Source of the DNA: Caryophanon tenue
GTDB taxonomy: Bacteria; Bacillota; Bacilli; Bacillales_A; Planococcaceae
Direction: 5' to 3'
Length of the DNA: 64,000 nt
NCBI RefSeq assembly: GCF_001700315.1
Contig: NZ_MASJ01000039.1
Coordinates: 62,001-126,000, forward strand
Below are positions 28,830-37,968 of this stretch, piece by piece (position 1 is the first letter of the stretch; each line of letters begins with the position of its first letter). A program made the position numbers and the translations under genes. The notes under the pieces were generated by a model. The model was given only the letters and a program-made list of their open reading frames with translations, did not search any database and was not told the origin of the DNA.

Positions 28830-29072
28830 ATGGTTCGAAAAAGCACATTATTTTGTTTTATCATTTTCGTCATTTTTGCAGCAGTAGCGTATTATACGTT
28901 TAATTTATTGTTTGCCACTATCGCCTTGCTTGCATTAGCGATTATGACAGCTATTTTCGCTGTTGATGCATTAATGGATAGCCGCATTATTGAAGGCGTT
29001 ATGCACATTGCTTTAACGGTCTTATTTTTAACATATGGTTTCTTTGGCGATTATTTTGTTCACCTCTTATAA
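28830..29072 (+). CDS. Small three-TM membrane protein
   Basis: An 80-residue, very hydrophobic protein with three segments and a conserved-looking VDALMDSRIIEGVMH between the second and third. It has a proper site (AAGGGAATG) and its own terminator, so I take it as real. No function can be inferred. Confidence 0.75.
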   Translation: MVRKSTLFCFIIFVIFAAVAYYTFNLLFATIALLALAIMTAIFAVDALMDSRIIEGVMHIALTVLFLTYGFFGDYFVHLL

Positions 29073-29078
29073 CAACCG

Positions 29079-29110
29079 AGCTGTGTAGCACTTTGCTACA
29101 CAGCTTTTTA
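29079..29110 (+). terminator. Terminator
   Basis: AGCTGTGTAGCA-CTT-TGCTACACAGCTTTTT: 12-bp perfect stem, three-base loop, T5. Confidence 0.95.
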
Positions 29111-29216
29111 TATGCGCATAAAAAAATTTTTGAAATTCGTTGGTTAATGTTGGTGAAAACTTTCACAATGTTTTACAATATAAAGTAATTGTTTTTTTAG
29201 AAAGGGGACATTTTGT

Positions 29217-30575
29217 GTGAATTTGCCACATATGCTCGTAACGTGCCAAGCTTATACTGCTGCTTGTCAGCAAAAAGAAGGCTTTATTGATGAGCAAGCA
29301 ACGATGATTCGCCTACAGCCTTGGACATTAAAGGCTTGTATGCCACTGATGTACGCAATTTATACACAAGCGCATTATCACCACTTCTTCCTTGCACAAC
29401 AAATGCAATATACGGTTGAGCAAACATTGTTTGAACAATTGCGCGTTGATTATCCAGAACGAGAAGACTGTCATATTTTTTTTGATGAATATGTGTATCC
29501 AAACGCTTCGCCTGCGCATCTAGAGCTGTATGCGATGCTGCCATTGCCTTTATATATTGATATTTTACTGACACTCCATGAACGAAGCCAGCTTGTAGAC
29601 GAACGTAAGCAATATAAAATCGCTCTTGGGCAAATCGCGTTATGTACCGAACAACGTGATATTGCGCAACAACTTTTTGTCTGCGCTTGGCTAGATGAAT
29701 GTATGATGCGTTGCCAACAACAATTAGAGCCCGTGTTATCGTTTGATTGGATTTTACAATACAATGTATTCGATGATGCATGCGTTGACCGTTTAAGCGC
29801 TTGTTTCCAAACACGTCGTACATTTGCGAACGATTACGACTATGGTATTGAGCAATTTTTACACGCACCGATTCAATATTGGCCGGTTGCTGAACAATGT
29901 TTATCACTCTTTTCGATATTTTATCCAGAGGTTGCGTGGCAAACACAAACCCTTCAACAAATTGAGCAACGCTTTGTTGCCCAACAAACATATGTACATG
30001 CAGATACACCCAATACGCCTGACTTTGCAACGATTCAACATTTATTACAACTGTACCATGATGGCAAATACGATACTTTATTGCCACTTACGCAAAAGCT
30101 TGCTGATGAGCAACATGTATTTGCATTATCGTTATTAGGCAAACTTTACTTTAAAGGGCATGGTGTCACGCGCGACTTGGCTGAAAGTTATTATTTTTAT
30201 AAGGAAGCTTATATGCGCGGCGATGATGAAGCGGCGATGATGCTTGCTTATGTTGTCAAAGCAATTGCTGCGGAGCAACATGAGACAACGGTATATGATA
30301 TTTATCCACTTATTTTAGAAAATACGACACAAGAATCAATTACGTCTTGTTTAATTTATGGGAAATGGACAGCTATGCACGGCGAACCGTTCCAACATGA
30401 ACAAGCGATCTTTTTATTAGAGCATGCTTTTTTACACGGGCTTCAGCTTGAAAAAATGCACGCTGCCTATTTATTATCGCAACTTTATAAAGAAGACAAT
30501 GCTTCGCTTGCCGCACAATGGTTCAACATTGCCAAACAGCACGGATTCGAACAAACTTCTTATTTTAGCGAGTGA
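29217..30575 (+). CDS. Sel1/TPR-like repeat protein
   Basis: A 452-residue soluble protein. The C-terminal third carries Sel1-like helical repeats (about 305-345, FALSLLGKLYFKGHGVTRDLAESYYFYKEAYMRGDDEA; and about 400-450, AIFLLEHAFLHGLQLEKMHAAYLLSQLYKEDNASLAAQWF). The N-terminal 250 residues are helical, rich in aromatic residues and Cys, with no family I know. Such repeats mediate protein contacts. GTG at 29217 is chosen: AAAGGGG is nine bases upstream; the next in-frame Met is five codons in. Confidence 0.7.
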   Translation: MNLPHMLVTCQAYTAACQQKEGFIDEQATMIRLQPWTLKACMPLMYAIYTQAHYHHFFLAQQMQYTVEQTLFEQLRVDYPEREDCHIFFDEYVYPNASPAHLELYAMLPLPLYIDILLTLHERSQLVDERKQYKIALGQIALCTEQRDIAQQLFVCAWLDECMMRCQQQLEPVLSFDWILQYNVFDDACVDRLSACFQTRRTFANDYDYGIEQFLHAPIQYWPVAEQCLSLFSIFYPEVAWQTQTLQQIEQRFVAQQTYVHADTPNTPDFATIQHLLQLYHDGKYDTLLPLTQKLADEQHVFALSLLGKLYFKGHGVTRDLAESYYFYKEAYMRGDDEAAMMLAYVVKAIAAEQHETTVYDIYPLILENTTQESITSCLIYGKWTAMHGEPFQHEQAIFLLEHAFLHGLQLEKMHAAYLLSQLYKEDNASLAAQWFNIAKQHGFEQTSYFSE

Positions 30576-30689
30576 TTGTGTGCATCTATTGCTTATCGTC
30601 ACAATTTCTGATAAAAAGAGGTCATTGAGATGATAAACATGTGCTGGCGTATAACGACACAAGCTATGTGGCATTGCCCTAAAAGCACA

Positions 30690-30735
30690 AAAATATCCTT
30701 CAGCAATTGTCGTTGCTGAAGGATATTTCTTTTTA
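30690..30735. repeat. Dispersed hairpin repeat, copy 2 (inverted)
   Basis: AAATATCCTTCAGCAATTGT-CG-TTGCTGAAGGATATTT with flanks that match the other copies when read on the minus strand. Lies between convergent genes (Sel1-like and the unknown 131-residue gene). Confidence 0.88.
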
Positions 30736-30787
30736 TTCCAATCTCTATTGCTTTTTGTCTCAATCGCTTTCCCATGTCTTCTACTAC

Positions 30788-31183
30788 TTATGCCAATGGG
30801 TCGGGATTGCCACGCGTGCCTACTGAAACATGCTTGTCGCCTTGTACATAGTAGCTCGACATTTCATTTGAGAATGTTACGTAAGTGGCGCGATCAAAAT
30901 GACCATGACCATCTGTATATAACGCGCCAAATAATCCTTCTATCATCTCTTTAAAATCATCTTCGGGCATTTCCTCATAGCCATTCGTAATCACTTGTAA
31001 TTTTTCTTGCCCTTGAACAGCAATTGAATTTCCTGTGCGGTTCAAAATATAAAAATCCATATCAAAGGAATTAATGGTTGGGTCCATTGCAATACGGAAA
31101 TCATATGCAGTCGCCTCAGTCGGCATCGTTGTACTTTCAAGTTGCTTTAAAAAATCCTCTAAAATTTGATGATACTTCTCCAT
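30788..31183 (-). CDS. Conserved-looking cytoplasmic protein of unknown function
   Basis: A 131-residue soluble protein, mixed alpha/beta, acidic, with TGNSIAVQGQEKLQVITNGYEEMPEDDFKEMIEG. No family recognised. ATG at 31183 has AAGGAG eight bases ahead; the frame is open to 31237 without a site. It lies downstream of the broken GGDEF-EAL gene on the same strand. Confidence 0.65.
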   Translation of the reverse strand: MEKYHQILEDFLKQLESTTMPTEATAYDFRIAMDPTINSFDMDFYILNRTGNSIAVQGQEKLQVITNGYEEMPEDDFKEMIEGLFGALYTDGHGHFDRATYVTFSNEMSSYYVQGDKHVSVGTRGNPDPLA

Positions 31184-31240
31184 CCTGTCCACTCCTTCTC
31201 TAATCATTCTCTCTTTACTAGTAGACAAAACAAGCAACTT

Positions 31241-32496
31241 TTAAACATCGTTCATCGTCACCTGTGTTAATAACATCGCAATTTCTTCGGCTGGTTGAGG
31301 ACGACTCAAATAATAACCTTGACCAACATCACAGCCAAGTGATTTCAATAAATTTAACTGTTCCAGTGTCTCAATACCTTCTGCGACCACATGCAACTGT
31401 AAGGAGTGACCGAGTTCAATAGTCGACGATACAATCGTTTGTCGCCCTGGTTTTAGAGCTTCTGTAAAACAGCGGTCAATTTTCAATACATCTACCGGCA
31501 AATGTTGCAAATAACTTAAACATGAATAACCCGTGCCAAAATCATCAATGGCGATTTTAACACCGATATGTTGCAAATGTTCCAGCTTCATTAACACATC
31601 TGCATTTTCATCAATTAACATGCGTTCAGTAATTTCAATTTCAATCGCATCCGGCGAAGCGCCACTTTTTTCGAGCGCCTGTTCAAAAACAGTTAAAAAA
31701 TCCGGCTGTATTAACTGCTTCGATGGCATATTAATCGCCACCGTAATCGTTGTATCAAATGCATCACGCCACACTTTTACTTGTCTAGTCGCTTCTTCTA
31801 ATACCCATTGACCAATATCAATAATTAAATTACTTTCTTCTGCAAATGGAATAAATACATCTGGTGGAACAAAACCTAGCTCTTCATCATACAAGCGAAT
31901 AAGCGTTTCTACGCCTGTTATGCGATTCGTTTTTAAGCAAAATTTTGGTTGATAATATAAAATAAATGCTCTGCTAACGCACGTTTCAGTATGGTCTCCA
32001 TTTGTAAATAGTTAATATGATTTGTAATGGTTGTACGGTCGAATTGTTTTATCGTATTGCCACGATGTTGCTTCGCCTCATTTAACGCATATGTGGCATA
32101 TCTCATCAAATCATTTATTGTTTGAGCATGAGCAGGATAATGGGCAATGCCAATACTTACGCTAACAAAAAAACGATGTGTATCAATCATTACAGGTTCT
32201 GCAAACATGTGTGAAAGCTGGTTCGCAACATAGGAAACATCACTAGGCGCTACAAGACAAACAAATTCATCCGCACTAATACGATAATTGCGATTTAGCG
32301 CAATTTTTTCTAATTTTTGCGCAAGCATTTGTAATAATCGATCGCCTACATCATATCCTAAATTTTCATTAATATAGCGAAAACGGTTGACGTTAATTAC
32401 AATATAAGAAAATACTTGAGATGCTTCCATCTGATGCGCTAAGTCGCGCATCAATTGTGGACGACTGCGTAAGCCTGTCAATTGATCATTTACCAT
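31241..32496 (-). pseudogene. GGDEF-EAL protein, frameshifted
   Basis: Two reading frames make up one c-di-GMP enzyme. 32496-31933 encodes GGDEF from DQLTGLRSR onward; the signature is RISADEF, so cyclase activity is probably lost. The frame then ends in a TAA, while the -1 frame continues without a break as FILYYQPKFCLKTNRITGVETLIRLYDEELGFVPPD and the full EAL domain to 31241, keeping ETL, EITER, IDDFGTGYS, LKIDR, AEGIET and GQGYYLSRP. A single net -1 (or +2) change at about 31952-31975 separates them. Could be a pseudogene, a sequencing error or phase variation. No sensory domain precedes GGDEF. Confidence 0.88.
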
Positions 32497-32664
32497 TGCA
32501 CACCACCATGTCCTTTACTCAAAGTTAACTCTTATTTACCCTTTCCTGTCAAAGCTTAGTACAAATTTGATGCCTATTTATTGAAATTTTTTAAAAAGGA
32601 CTATTGCATTACCCCTATTGATTCTCTAAAAAAATCACTTAAATTCCCATTTAAGAAGAGTCTT

Positions 32665-33192
32665 TTAACCTATTTTATGACTAAATAAATGCTGCATAAC
32701 ATCCGCTGCTTGTTCAGCAATGTCCGTTTCACTACTTGATTTTTCCAATTGCCACCTTGTAAACGCACCGTATAGTGCCCAAGTCATCATTGTGCCTGTT
32801 AATGCATCGATGGATGGTTCAACATGACGAATTTTTTGTTCCATTTGTACTTTTGCTATCTCTTCAATCCGACTTGTAAAACTATCGTAACCACGGCGAC
32901 AACTCGTATGCATTTGTTCATGAACATGTGCTAACGCTAAAAATAACTGCGCAATAAAGGGCGCATCTAGTTGCGCTGTTTGACAATGTTCAAAAGCGTC
33001 TCCAATCACTTCATTTAACACTTCATCCAATAACTCATATTTATCGGCAAAATGCGCATAAAATGTCGCGCGATTAATATGAGCCATTTCTGTAATTAAT
33101 GTGACTGATATTTGTTGAAAATCAGTTGTGCGAATTAATTGATTAAAGCTATCAACAATTAATTGGCGTGTTCGAATTGTACGTGGGTCCAT
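32665..33192 (-). CDS. TetR-family regulator
   Basis: A 175-residue repressor-type protein. The N-terminal helix-turn-helix (about 10-55: RTRQLIVDSFNQLIRTTDFQQISVTLITEMAHINRATFYAHFADKYELLDEVL) is typical TetR; the C-terminal part is a helical ligand-binding domain like TetR_C_33 Bacillus members. Divergent from the pirin gene with 104 bases between, so it probably represses pirin and itself. Confidence 0.9.
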   Translation of the reverse strand: MDPRTIRTRQLIVDSFNQLIRTTDFQQISVTLITEMAHINRATFYAHFADKYELLDEVLNEVIGDAFEHCQTAQLDAPFIAQLFLALAHVHEQMHTSCRRGYDSFTSRIEEIAKVQMEQKIRHVEPSIDALTGTMMTWALYGAFTRWQLEKSSSETDIAEQAADVMQHLFSHKIG

Positions 33193-33234
33193 TCTTCCCC
33201 CTCCTTTTACACAACAATTTGCCTGTTCTGGTCA

Positions 33235-33263
33235 TTGAGCGTTATTAGCACTGGCTCTATACT
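33235..33263 (+). promoter_or_regulatory. Promoter of the pirin gene
   Basis: TTGAGC - 17 bp - TATACT between the TetR and pirin genes; a likely site for TetR control, though I see no clear palindrome. Confidence 0.65.
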
Positions 33264-33296
33264 GAAGATATCAACAAACAAAGGGAGCGATACTTT

Positions 33297-34106
33297 ATGA
33301 ACATTCAACACATTCATTTACAAGACGGCGATGGACGCAATTTACGTTATGCATTACGAACAGACAATATTTACGGAAATGACCCATTTATTATTTTGGC
33401 TGATGATAAATTTGCACACAATACATTTGCTGACCATCCACATAAAGGCATCCAAACGGTCACATACGTATTAGAAGGGAGTTTAACGCATTACGATAGT
33501 GAAACAGGCGGCGGTGGTCGTTTAAGTGAAGGCGATTTTCAAATTATGACGGCAGGTCGTGGCATTATTCACAATGAAAATCCTGACCGTGGTGAGGATG
33601 TCCGTGTCCTACAGTTATGGATAAATTTATCTGGCGCCCATAAACAACATGCACCGTATTATGAGGATTTAACGAAGCAGCATATCCCACGCCACCAATT
33701 TGATGGCGGCTATATCGATGTGTTAGCTGGAACAATTAACGGTGTCACATCTCCACTTTCGTTATTAACACCTTTTGTCTACGGTAATGTTGTGCTACAA
33801 CCGGAAGCGACATATACAATTGATATTCCAGCTCATTACAATACGTATGTGTACATGCTTGACGGCGAGGCAACGATTAACGGTGAAACCGTGCGTACGT
33901 ATGATTTTATTCATATTGCACCAGAAGAAGTTGCGCAACTCTAAATGGTCGCGCAAGCAAATACCCGCTTCGTCTTTTTCAGTGGCGAGCCGATTGGTGA
34001 GCCAATTGTTGCACAAGGTCCATTCGTCATGAACACCGTAGAAGAAATTCAACAAGCGTTCCGTGACTACCGCGAAGGAACATTTTTAGGTGGAAAAGCG
34101 TACTAA
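33297..34106 (+). pseudogene. Pirin-family protein split by an in-frame TAA
   Basis: Reading 269 codons through one stop gives a full pirin (two cupin domains). The first has the metal site in DHPHKGIQTVTYVLEG and MTAGRGIIHNE. The frame hits TAA at 33942-33944 after EEVAQL, then runs on in the same frame, MVAQANTRFVFFSGEPIGEP...GPFVMNTVEEIQQAFRDY, to TAA at 34104-34106. That tail is the conserved pirin C-terminus, so the stop is a nonsense mutation (or base-call error), not a shift. The 215-residue truncated product may still fold as its first cupin. No ribosome binding site precedes the second piece. Confidence 0.85.
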
Positions 34107-34143
34107 AACGAGCGAATTGCCCCCATCTTTTTTAACATAACTA

Positions 34144-34152
34144 TGTTATAAT
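34144..34152 (+). promoter_or_regulatory. Extended -10 promoter of the CDF gene
   Basis: TGTTATAAT (TG-N-TATAAT), a perfect extended -10, without a good -35; transcription would begin near 34160. Confidence 0.55.
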
Positions 34153-34176
34153 TAGGTTTCAACATTGCATATAGCT

Positions 34177-34217
34177 AGAGGTTGTCCGCAAAAAGTATTT
34201 TTGCGGGCAGCCTCTTT
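34177..34217 (+). terminator. Hairpin between pirin and the CDF gene
   Basis: AGAGGTTGTCCGCAAAAA / TTTTTGCGGGCAGCCTCTTT forms a long stem (two G-U pairs) with a three-base loop. It may end pirin transcription, but it lies downstream of the likely CDF promoter, so it would also be in the CDF leader. Confidence 0.65.
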
Positions 34218-34251
34218 CGTGTTTTTAGGATAGTTGCGGGAGGGAAACATT

Positions 34252-35157
34252 GTGGAAACCTATACAAACTTACGTGCTGGTGAAAAAGGCGCGTATTTAT
34301 CAATCGTTGCCTATATTTTTTTAAGTACGCTAAAACTTATTTTTGGATACGTTGGCGACTCACAAGCATTACGTGCAGATGGTTTAAATAACTTAACCGA
34401 TATTGTCGCGTCTATTGCTGTATTAATTGGCTTACGTATTTCACAACGTCCGCCAGATGACGACCATCAATATGGGCATTTACGTGCCGAAACAATCGCT
34501 TCACTAGTCGCTGCATTTGTTATGATTTATGTAGGGATTGAAGTATTATTAACCGCGGGCAAAAGCATGTTTAGTGCGAATCATAGTCAACCAGATACGT
34601 TAACAATTTGGGTGTCGTTGTTTAGTGCTGTTGTGATGTATGCTGTTTATCGCTACAATTTACAACTCGCTGAAAAAATAAAAAGTACCGCTGTGAAAGC
34701 TGCTGCTTACGATAACCGTTCGGATGCACTGGTGAGCTTAGCAACTGCACTTGGTATTATCGGTGCGATTATCGGCTTCCATTCAGTTGATACGATTACT
34801 GCATTTATTGTCGGTGTCATTATTTTAAAAACAGCGTATGAAATTTTAAAAGAGGCCATTCATTTATTAACAGACGGCTTTGATAGCGATGTGCTCGCTC
34901 GCGTAAAAGAAGAAGCAGCACAAATTGCACAAGTACGTGAAGTACGTGAGGTTCGTGGGCGTCAACATGGCAACCTTATGTTACTCGATGTTACTGTTGC
35001 GGTAAATCCGAATTTAAGCGTTCGTCGCTCCCATGAGATTACCGAAGAAATCGAACAAAATATTCAAATTATGCACCCAAATGCGCTTGCATTCGTGCAT
35101 ATCGAACCATATGACCCGAAAGAAGTCATTATTTGCGAGGACGACTATCACTTTTAA
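34252..35157 (+). CDS. Cation diffusion facilitator (CDF) metal efflux transporter
   Basis: A 301-residue CDF protein: six membrane segments (about 15-205) and a C-terminal cytoplasmic metal-sensing domain (210-295). Metal-site motifs in TM2 and TM5 are present (DGLNNLTD near 47; DNRSDALVS near 155, where the TM5 site normally reads HxxxD), along with HQYGHLRAET after TM2. DNxxD/DNxxD pairing suggests Mn2+ or Fe2+ rather than Zn2+ (HxxxD). GTG at 34252 is chosen: GGGAGGG is six bases upstream. Confidence 0.9.
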   Translation: METYTNLRAGEKGAYLSIVAYIFLSTLKLIFGYVGDSQALRADGLNNLTDIVASIAVLIGLRISQRPPDDDHQYGHLRAETIASLVAAFVMIYVGIEVLLTAGKSMFSANHSQPDTLTIWVSLFSAVVMYAVYRYNLQLAEKIKSTAVKAAAYDNRSDALVSLATALGIIGAIIGFHSVDTITAFIVGVIILKTAYEILKEAIHLLTDGFDSDVLARVKEEAAQIAQVREVREVRGRQHGNLMLLDVTVAVNPNLSVRRSHEITEEIEQNIQIMHPNALAFVHIEPYDPKEVIICEDDYHF

Positions 35158-35183
35158 TTGGACGTCTATTTATTGATAAAAAC

Positions 35184-35228
35184 AAAAGGAGCCAGCCGAG
35201 TCATCATTTTCGGCTAGCTCCTTTTTTA
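35184..35228. terminator. Bidirectional terminator, CDF / ASCH
   Basis: AAAGGAGCCAGCCGA / TCGGCTAGCTCCTTTTTT hairpin between convergent genes. Confidence 0.9.
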
Positions 35229-35267
35229 TACGATTCGTGTTATTTCACAATTCCTTATGTAAATGCG

Positions 35268-35714
35268 TTACTGGACAACGCGGAAACGCTCACACACAAC
35301 AAGCATATCTTCGCGATACGGCACGTCATATTGCGGTAATAATTGTGAAAAGAAGCGGACATGCCCTTCCCACCAATCTTCATAATCCCCTTCACCTTCC
35401 GCAAGCGCAAACTCTTCACTCACTTCGTTAAACGGTACAATTTCCACATGTGTTGTCTGAATAAGTGCTAACACCTCTTCTCGACTATTTAACACAATTG
35501 AATAATGCCCTACTTGTGGCAGTGCATCGCCTTCTTTTTCATATAAATCATAAGCAGAGCATGTAGCCGTTTTTGTGCCAGCTACAACAAGTGCCCCTAG
35601 TGTATCACCAATCGCGCCTCCTCCTGCAAACTGAAATGTTTCATACAAGATCGATTCTGGATGTTGTTGTAAAAATGCTTGCCAATACGCCTCAATATGT
35701 GCGGGTTGATTCAT
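35268..35714 (-). CDS. ASCH-domain protein
   Basis: A 148-residue protein with the ASCH fold (PUA-like, RNA-binding): GGGAIGDTLGALVVAGTKTATCSAYDLY, then VGHYSIVLNSREEVLALIQTTHVEIVPFNEV and LAEGEGDYEDWWEGHVRFF, the standard order for this family, whose Bacillus members are uncharacterised. Its start overlaps the end of the metallophosphatase gene by 23 bases, so the two are probably translationally coupled. ATG 35714 is preceded in frame by a TTG that is equally possible. Confidence 0.85.
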   Translation of the reverse strand: MNQPAHIEAYWQAFLQQHPESILYETFQFAGGGAIGDTLGALVVAGTKTATCSAYDLYEKEGDALPQVGHYSIVLNSREEVLALIQTTHVEIVPFNEVSEEFALAEGEGDYEDWWEGHVRFFSQLLPQYDVPYREDMLVVCERFRVVQ

Positions 35715-36453
35715 CAAGTACCATACCTTTCTTTATTGAAAATATATTTTGTATGTTCGCATGCTCGTCAATAACGACTGCATGTAGGTGACCGCCATAT
35801 ACACAACCTCCGTCAATGCCGACATATTCGCCACTGTCATGTTGCCATACATGATAATCTTCATTCCCTCGAATGACATTTGTTGGGGTATGACCAAAAA
35901 AATTACGCAAGCCAGTTGTATTCGGATACTCATAATGCTTGCGCATCCATAAAAATTGGTCGTTCGATGTTTGTTGCCAATGTGTTGCTTTTGTATTAAA
36001 ACCTGCATGCGTAAACAATGCACGACCATATACAGTAACATGCGGCATATTGCGAATGAAGGTAAGCTCTTCGTTAAAATAGGTTTTCATATATTTTGCG
36101 ACCCACGCAGCTTCGTCATAATAACTATCGATTCTAATTTGCGCACGGTCCATAAATGACATTAACGTATCAATGCCACCATTTCGCAAATAACGGTCGC
36201 CCAAATTCGATAATGGCGCTTCTACGAATTCTAATAGCATCGCCTCGTGATTCCCTTTTAACACGCATACTTGTTCACTGTATTTTGCGACGAGTAGCAT
36301 AAGACGCTCAATCACTTGAACCGATGCTTCGCCACGGTCTATATAATCACCAACAAAGATTAGCTTTTGCGTTTCAAGTTGCCAAAATTGCAAAAGAAGT
36401 TCTAGCTCTTTATCACAGCCATGAATATCACTGATGCAAAATGCCTGTTGCAT
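35692..36453 (-). CDS. Metallophosphatase (PrpE/bacterial PPP type)
   Basis: A 253-residue calcineurin-like phosphoesterase. Metal and catalytic motifs: SDIHG (8-12), GDYIDRG (about 36-42), GNHE (about 68-71), then later FTHAGF and HxH-type GGHLH. It resembles bacterial PPP serine/threonine phosphatases and diadenosine tetraphosphatases. Substrate cannot be decided. ATG 36453 follows AAGGGGGAG. Forms an overlapping pair with the ASCH gene. Confidence 0.88.
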   Translation of the reverse strand: MQQAFCISDIHGCDKELELLLQFWQLETQKLIFVGDYIDRGEASVQVIERLMLLVAKYSEQVCVLKGNHEAMLLEFVEAPLSNLGDRYLRNGGIDTLMSFMDRAQIRIDSYYDEAAWVAKYMKTYFNEELTFIRNMPHVTVYGRALFTHAGFNTKATHWQQTSNDQFLWMRKHYEYPNTTGLRNFFGHTPTNVIRGNEDYHVWQHDSGEYVGIDGGCVYGGHLHAVVIDEHANIQNIFSIKKGMVLDESTRTY

Positions 36454-36530
36454 CGTCACTCCCCCTTACATATGTTGTTGTGTATTATACACGTATTTAT
36501 ATCGCTTGTGCGTCATGTTTTTTGTAAATT

Positions 36531-36564
36531 CAAAAAAGATTTGCACCATTTGGCACAAATCTCT
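36531..36564 (-). terminator. Terminator of the UspA gene
   Basis: AGATTTG...CAAATCT outer stem with inner CCATTTGG, A6 on the left giving a T-tract on the minus strand. Confidence 0.7.
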
Positions 36565-36568
36565 TTAT

Positions 36569-37018
36569 TTACTGTGGCGTACGAATAATGAGTACATCAC
36601 ATGTTGCTGAGCGAACAATTGCTTCTGATACAGAGCCCATCAACATACGACGTAAACCTGACTTACCCGTTGCACCACAAATAATTAAATCCGCACGTAC
36701 CGCTTCGGCAAATTCTTTTGGAATAAAACTACGCGGTGAGGCAATTTCAATGACAGGTCGAATATATAAAAGGCCAAAGTCTTCCGCTTGACGCACAAAA
36801 CGGTCTACTAAATTTTGTGCCTCTTGCTGTGCCCGCTCGAGCGATGTTTGTTCTAAACTACTGCTAACGGTTGTCATCACATTCGTATCAATGACATGAA
36901 CAATATGCAACACGGCCCCTTTATTACGCTTCGCAATACCAAGTGCCGTTTCAAATGCATACGCTGCCTCATTCGATGAATCCACAGCCACCACAATACG
37001 TTGGTACACCTTTTCCAT
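36569..37018 (-). CDS. Universal stress protein (UspA family)
   Basis: A 149-residue single-domain UspA protein. The start RIVVAVDSSNEAAYAFETALGIA and the ATP-binding loop GATGKSGLRRMLMGSVSEAIVRSA (G-2x-G-9x-G-S) are both intact, so it should bind ATP. It lies just downstream of pstB with a terminator in between. ATG preceded by GAGGAGG. Confidence 0.93.
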   Translation of the reverse strand: MEKVYQRIVVAVDSSNEAAYAFETALGIAKRNKGAVLHIVHVIDTNVMTTVSSSLEQTSLERAQQEAQNLVDRFVRQAEDFGLLYIRPVIEIASPRSFIPKEFAEAVRADLIICGATGKSGLRRMLMGSVSEAIVRSATCDVLIIRTPQ

Positions 37019-37081
37019 GTAAACCGCCTCCTCTTTTATTACCTATGCCCGTTATACATAATCAGACAAACTCGTTTCCAT

Positions 37082-37121
37082 AAAAAAAGATGTATGTGGA
37101 CAATGCAATCCACATACACCT
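37082..37121 (-). terminator. Terminator of the pst operon
   Basis: AGATGTATGTGGA / TCCACATACACCT hairpin with A7 on the left, just past pstB. Confidence 0.88.
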
Positions 37122-37128
37122 CATGTAC

Positions 37129-37947
37129 TTATCCGAAACGACCTGTAATATAATCTTCTGTACGCGCATCGTTTGGCGTTTGGAAAATAATATCTGTTTC
37201 GTCATACTCAATAACTTCACCGTTTAAGAAGAATGCCGTTTTATCTGAAATACGCGCTGCTTGTTGCATGTTGTGCGTTACGATAACAATTGTGTAATCT
37301 TCTTTTAATTGTGAAATTAATTCTTCTACTTTTAATGTTGAAATTGGGTCAAGTGCTGACGTTGGCTCATCCATTAAAATAACATCTGGCTTCATCGCAA
37401 TTGCACGTGCGATACAGACACGTTGTTGCTGACCACCTGAAAGACCAAGTGCCGATGTTTTTAAACGATCTTTTACTTCATCCCAAATCGCCGCGCCACG
37501 TAGGCTTTCTTCTACTAATGCGTCTAATACTTTTTTGTTTTTCACACCTTGCATACGTGGACCGTACGCTACGTTATCATAAATACTCATCGGGAATAAG
37601 TTTGGCTTTTGGAATACCATCCCTACTCGTGTACGTAATTTAATGACGTCTTGAGATGTGTAAATATTTTCGCCATCTACAACAATTTCACCCGAAACTT
37701 TTACGCCATCAATTAAATCATTCATGCGGTTTAACGTACGTAAAAATGTTGACTTCCCACAACCAGACGGACCGATTAATGCTGTTACTTCTTTTTCTTG
37801 GATGTTTAAGCATACATCGAATAATGCTTGCTTTTCACCGTAAAATAAATTTAAGTTATTTACGTTGATCTTTGTCGCTTTTGTTGTATGTGCCATTGCC
37901 GTTGGTGCTGTGTGTGCATACGTTGTTTCTTCTAAAATCGTTGTCAT
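37129..37947 (-). CDS. pstB: Phosphate ABC transporter ATP-binding protein PstB
   Basis: A 272-residue ABC ATPase energising phosphate uptake with PstSCA. Walker [10 protein letters not shown], signature [14 protein letters not shown], Walker [17 protein letters not shown] and the PstB-type [12 protein letters not shown] and [10 protein letters not shown] end. ATG 37947 has GGAGG 8 bases upstream; the in-frame ATG at 37962 is without. Last gene of pstSCAB; no phoU follows. Confidence 0.97.
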   Translation of the reverse strand: MTTILEETTYAHTAPTAMAHTTKATKINVNNLNLFYGEKQALFDVCLNIQEKEVTALIGPSGCGKSTFLRTLNRMNDLIDGVKVSGEIVVDGENIYTSQDVIKLRTRVGMVFQKPNLFPMSIYDNVAYGPRMQGVKNKKVLDALVEESLRGAAIWDEVKDRLKTSALGLSGGQQQRVCIARAIAMKPDVILMDEPTSALDPISTLKVEELISQLKEDYTIVIVTHNMQQAARISDKTAFFLNGEVIEYDETDIIFQTPNDARTEDYITGRFG

Positions 37948-37968
37948 AACGAAACCCTCCAAGTTATA

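Noticed and set aside
31241-31894. Independent stand-alone EAL protein
   Set aside because: The EAL frame stays open and homologous upstream of the first ATG, up to the GGDEF frame, so it is the second half of one broken gene.
33945-34106. Separate 53-residue gene after the pirin stop
   Set aside because: ATG directly follows TAA but there is no ribosome binding site, and the sequence is the normal pirin C-terminus.
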